From positions 62,001 to 126,000 of the forward strand of contig NKIK01000001.1 of NCBI GenBank assembly GCA_002256115.1: a stretch of 64,000 bases of DNA, read 5' to 3'. This DNA is from Burkholderiales bacterium PBB3 (GTDB taxonomy: Bacteria; Pseudomonadota; Gammaproteobacteria; Burkholderiales; Burkholderiaceae_C). Shown here one piece after another: positions 61,202 through 64,000 of the stretch (positions are counted from its first letter, which is position 1; each line of letters begins with the position of its first letter). The notes below the pieces were generated by a model. It saw only the letters and a list, made by a program, of their open reading frames with translations, was not told where the DNA came from and did no database searches. Made by a program: the position numbers and the translations under genes.

Positions 61202-63703
61202 ATGAACGCCCCTGTTGACGTCTCCTTTTTTGCGCGCGCCGCAAAACCCCTGACCAGTTACCGCAAGTATTGGGCAGCCCGCTTTGGCACGGCCAAGTTT
61301 TTGCCGATGAGCCGCAAAGAGATGGACGCGCTGGGCTGGGACAGCTGCGACATCATTTTGGTCACCGGCGACGCCTATGTGGACCACCCCAGCTTTGGCA
61401 TGGCGGTGATTGGCCGCATGCTCGAAGCCCAGGGCTTTCGGGTTGGCATCATCGCCCAGCCCGACTGGACCAGTGCCGAGGCCTTCAAGGCTTTGGGCAG
61501 ACCGAATCTCTTTTGGGGTGTGACCAGCGGCAATATGGATTCCATGATCAACCGCTACACCGCCGACCGCAAGATCCGCAGTGACGATGCCTACACACCG
61601 GGCGATGTGGCTGGCAAGCGACCGGACCGCGCCGCCATCGTTTACAGCCAGCGCTGCCGCGAAGCCTTTAAAGACACACCGATTATTTTGGGCGGCATCG
61701 AAGGCTCACTGCGCCGCATTGCGCATTACGACTACTGGAGCGACAAGGTGCGCCGCAGCATCGTGGTGGATGCCAAGTGCGACCTGCTGCTGTACGGCAA
61801 CGCCGAGCGCGCGATTGTCGAAATTGCCCACCGTTTGGCCGCCAAGGAGCCGGTCGAAAAAATTACCGATGTGCGTGGTACGGCTTTTGTGCGCCGCCCG
61901 GATGACGAGACTGGCAAGGACTGGTTCGAGATCACGTCCACCACGATTGATGATCCGGGCCGCGTCGAAGCCCACATCAACCCCTACATGACCACCAGCG
62001 AGCAGGCGGCCGAGAACGGTGCGACCTGCGCAAAAGAAGACGAAGCCAAAGCCGTTGCGCAGCAGGCAGAGCAAGCGGGCGCTATGAATTCAGGAGCTGC
62101 TCCCGCACTATCCACGGCCTCAAAGGCCCAAAAGGCACTGAATTCAGCTGCTGGAATGCCCGCACCGTCCACCGTGTCTCCGCTCACCTTTTTTGCCAAC
62201 CCCAATTTGCCCAGCGGCAAGAGTGGGCATGGCAAGCTGAAGGTGCCCCCGCGCGAGCGTTCGGTGATCCGTCTGCCCAGCTACGAGCAGGTTAAGAGTG
62301 ACCCCATCCTTTATGCCCACGCCAACCGCGTGCTACATCTGGAGACCAACCCTGGCAATGCCCGCGCGTTGGTGCAAGCGCACGGCGAAGGCGTGATTGC
62401 GCGCGATGTGTGGAGCACGCCACCGCCCATCCCGCTGACTACGGCCGAAATGGACTTTGTGTTCGATCTGCCGTATGCCCGCAGCCCGCATCCCGCGTAC
62501 GCAGACGAAAACGGCAGCCACGACCACGCCACCAAAATCCCGGCTTGGGAAATGATTCGCTTCAGCGTCAACATCATGCGCGGCTGCTTTGGTGGCTGCA
62601 CCTTCTGCTCGATCACCGAACACGAAGGCCGCATCATCCAGAGCCGCTCCGAAGAATCCATCATCAAGGAGGTCGAAGACATCCGCGACAAGGTTAAAGG
62701 CTTTACCGGCACCATCTCTGATTTGGGTGGCCCCACGGCCAATATGTACCGTCTGGGCTGCAAGAGCCCCGAGATTGAGGCGGCTTGCCGCAAGCCCAGT
62801 TGTGTGTACCCCGGCATCTGCTCCAACCTGGGCACCAACCACGATCCGCTGATCAAGATCTATCGACGTGCGCGCGCGCTCAAGGGCATCAAAAAAATTC
62901 TGATCGGCTCCGGCCTGCGTTACGACCTGGCCGTCAAGAGCCCCGAGTACGTGAAGGAGCTGGTGCAGCACCACGTGGGCGGCTACCTGAAGATCGCGCC
63001 CGAGCACACCGAGCAAGGCCCGCTGACCAAGATGATGAAGCCGGGCATCGGCTCGTACGACAAGTTCAAGACGCTGTTCGAGAAATTCAGTGCTGAGGCT
63101 GGCAAAAAGCAGTTCCTGATTCCGTACTTCATCGCCGCCCATCCGGGTACGACCGATGAAGACATGATGAATTTGGCGATCTGGCTGAAGAAGAACGGCT
63201 TTAGGGCTGACCAGGTGCAGACCTTCTATCCCAGCCCGATGGCTACGGCCACGGCCATGTACCACTCGGGTCGCAACACCTTGAAGCGCGTGCACCGCAC
63301 TGCCGAGAGTGAAGACGAGACGGTCGACATCGTGCGCGGAGAGAAGCGCCGCCGTCTGCACAAGGCTTTTTTGCGCTACCACGATGCCAATAACTGGCCG
63401 TTACTGCGTGAAGCTTTGAAGACCATGGGTCGGGCAGACTTGATTGGCAACGGTAAGCACCATTTGATTCCCACCTTCCAGCCCTTGGGCGATGGGGGTT
63501 ATCAGAGTGCGCGCAAGAAGAATTCAACGGTGGCACAGGTCAAGGCCGCTGCGCCGGTGAAGGGCCGTATGCTGACCCAGCATACCGGTCTGCCGCCGCG
63601 GGTGACTGGTTCTGTAAAACCTGGATTGAGTACCGGGGTGAAGCCTTCTGCACGTTTGGCCTCCAAGCCTGGCGCTAAGCCGTTGCGCAAACCTAACCAA
63701 TAG
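61202..63703 (+). CDS. ygiQ: YgiQ-family radical SAM protein
   Basis: This 833-residue protein belongs to the YgiQ group of radical SAM enzymes, of unknown substrate. The iron-sulfur motif is [13 protein letters not shown] (CxxxCxxC). [20 protein letters not shown] near the start and [16 protein letters not shown] after the cluster are diagnostic. The ATG at 61202 is chosen because NAPVDVSFF is followed directly by the family start region; earlier in-frame starts reach into non-coding sequence. A family A repeat is translated in frame at about residues 294-311. The C-terminus has a basic, low-complexity tail. Confidence 0.92.
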   Translation: MNAPVDVSFFARAAKPLTSYRKYWAARFGTAKFLPMSRKEMDALGWDSCDIILVTGDAYVDHPSFGMAVIGRMLEAQGFRVGIIAQPDWTSAEAFKALGRPNLFWGVTSGNMDSMINRYTADRKIRSDDAYTPGDVAGKRPDRAAIVYSQRCREAFKDTPIILGGIEGSLRRIAHYDYWSDKVRRSIVVDAKCDLLLYGNAERAIVEIAHRLAAKEPVEKITDVRGTAFVRRPDDETGKDWFEITSTTIDDPGRVEAHINPYMTTSEQAAENGATCAKEDEAKAVAQQAEQAGAMNSGAAPALSTASKAQKALNSAAGMPAPSTVSPLTFFANPNLPSGKSGHGKLKVPPRERSVIRLPSYEQVKSDPILYAHANRVLHLETNPGNARALVQAHGEGVIARDVWSTPPPIPLTTAEMDFVFDLPYARSPHPAYADENGSHDHATKIPAWEMIRFSVNIMRGCFGGCTFCSITEHEGRIIQSRSEESIIKEVEDIRDKVKGFTGTISDLGGPTANMYRLGCKSPEIEAACRKPSCVYPGICSNLGTNHDPLIKIYRRARALKGIKKILIGSGLRYDLAVKSPEYVKELVQHHVGGYLKIAPEHTEQGPLTKMMKPGIGSYDKFKTLFEKFSAEAGKKQFLIPYFIAAHPGTTDEDMMNLAIWLKKNGFRADQVQTFYPSPMATATAMYHSGRNTLKRVHRTAESEDETVDIVRGEKRRRLHKAFLRYHDANNWPLLREALKTMGRADLIGNGKHHLIPTFQPLGDGGYQSARKKNSTVAQVKAAAPVKGRMLTQHTGLPPRVTGSVKPGLSTGVKPSARLASKPGAKPLRKPNQ
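62081..62133. repeat. Family A repeat inside ygiQ, copy 8
   Basis: GCTATGAATTCAGGAGCTGC then TCCCGCACTATCCACGGCCT then CAAAGGCCC. It is read in frame as [17 protein letters not shown] within a linker that is variable in the family. Confidence 0.88.
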
Positions 63704-63714
63704 CTTGCGTAGGA

Positions 63715-63808
63715 GGAGTTTGGGCGGCAAAGCGCTCTGCGTAGGTAAAGGAGGAGCCCGCGCAGCGGGCGGGGGACACGGAGCAGAGCGCTTTGCCGCC
63801 CAAACTCC
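63715..63808. repeat. Family B hairpin element after ygiQ, copy 4
   Basis: The 26-base arms at 63715-63740 and 63783-63808 are perfect inverted copies (GGAGTTTGGGCGGC outermost). The 42-base core at 63741-63782 differs from copy 1 at one position. It starts 11 bases after the ygiQ stop and reaches the end of the convergent small membrane gene. Confidence 0.9.
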
Positions 63809-63815
63809 GGAGTGC

Positions 63816-63998
63816 CTAGGCTCGGTGGCCTAGCAGGCGGGCTGGCAAGTACAGAATCGCCTTTAGCAGTGACAGGGCGGCGCCTACGCCGATTCCGATG
63901 ATCGACAGCGGAATCGAAATCAGCAGCACCAGCGGCCACAACACCAGGGCTAGGATAGCGATGGGCCAGCACAGCACCATCAGGATCAACCAGCCCAC
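63816..63998 (-). CDS. Small two-helix membrane protein, possibly continuing past the window
   Basis: About 60 residues are visible, almost all hydrophobic: LILMVLCWPIAILALVLWPL and a second helix with LLISIPLSIIGIGVGAALSL, then a short basic end LPARLLGHRA. A GTG at 63998 could be the start, with an ATG about 18 bases inside as an alternative, but the frame may continue to the right of the window. No function can be proposed. Confidence 0.6.
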   Translation of the reverse strand: MGWLILMVLCWPIAILALVLWPLVLLISIPLSIIGIGVGAALSLLKAILYLPARLLGHRA

Positions 63999-64000
63999 AA

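Noticed and set aside
1-64000. CRISPR array, prophage, insertion sequence or RNA genes
   Set aside because: No regularly spaced direct repeats, transposase, integrase, phage structural genes, rRNA segments or tRNA cloverleaf sequences were seen.

Overview
The window is high-GC chromosomal DNA with short intergenic gaps, many overlapping start/stop pairs and frequent GTG/TTG starts. The gene content (fused FadB, ArgA, DsbB, YggX, MnmC, HrpA, an aot-type transporter) and a dispersed repeat with the core GGAGCTGCTCCCGCACTATC point to a betaproteobacterium, most likely of the Comamonadaceae (Rhodoferax-like). That placement is inference; no rRNA or tRNA gene is present to confirm it.

Layout. (1) 1-12240: a two-operon catabolic cluster around a TetR-family regulator. 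It holds two sulfatases, several alpha/beta hydrolases, a haloalkane-dehalogenase-like enzyme, an SDR, a metallo-beta-lactamase-fold enzyme, DUF1214/DUF1254 proteins, a tandem DsbA/HCCA-isomerase protein and a PF10118 protein with a diiron-like residue pattern. A nearly identical ~36-bp site precedes both operons. (2) 12362-19462: beta-oxidation genes (thiolase, FadB-type protein, acyl-CoA dehydrogenase) with a shared palindromic operator. A small accessory patch (MazG-type pyrophosphohydrolase, HNH nuclease, ParDE-type toxin-antitoxin) lies between the two operator copies. (3) 19536-21587: a diguanylate cyclase and a YebC-family regulator. (4) 21692-31188: a nucleoside and pseudouridine salvage locus made of a 2-oxoglutarate oxygenase, nucleoside hydrolase, ribokinase, PsuK, PsuG and a BMP-family ABC importer. 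(5) 31243-36095: pseudo-receiver protein, MnmC, YggX, DsbB, ArgA. (6) 36108-38822: accessory patch with VapBC, an HNH protein and a membrane protein. (7) 39199-47888: HrpA helicase, PQQ-type sugar dehydrogenase, DUF1223 protein, GGDEF/EAL protein. (8) 48116-51622: PhnDEC-like importer plus a metallophosphoesterase-like protein with altered metal ligands. (9) 51588-55546: EamA transporter, acyltransferase, PAS/GGDEF protein. (10) 55563-61007: an aotJ-Q-M-O-P-type basic amino acid uptake operon interrupted by a broken chemoreceptor gene. (11) 61202-64000: YgiQ radical-SAM protein and a small membrane protein.

Two dispersed repeat families run through the window. Family A (about 50-58 bp, eight copies) sits next to stop codons and also inside hrpA, ygiQ and, in diverged form, dsbB, always leaving the reading frame open. 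Family B (94-102 bp, four copies) has a conserved 42-nt core between long inverted arms. The arm sequence differs from copy to copy, yet each arm still pairs with its own partner. Two B copies are translated inside HrpA.

Working together: regions 1 and 2 suggest hydrolysis of sulfate and ester groups from a hydrophobic compound followed by beta-oxidation. Region 4 turns imported nucleosides and pseudouridine into free bases and ribose-5-phosphate. Regions 8 and 10 scavenge phosphorus compounds and basic amino acids. Substrates for the first cluster, the 2OG oxygenase and the phosphorus system cannot be read from sequence alone.
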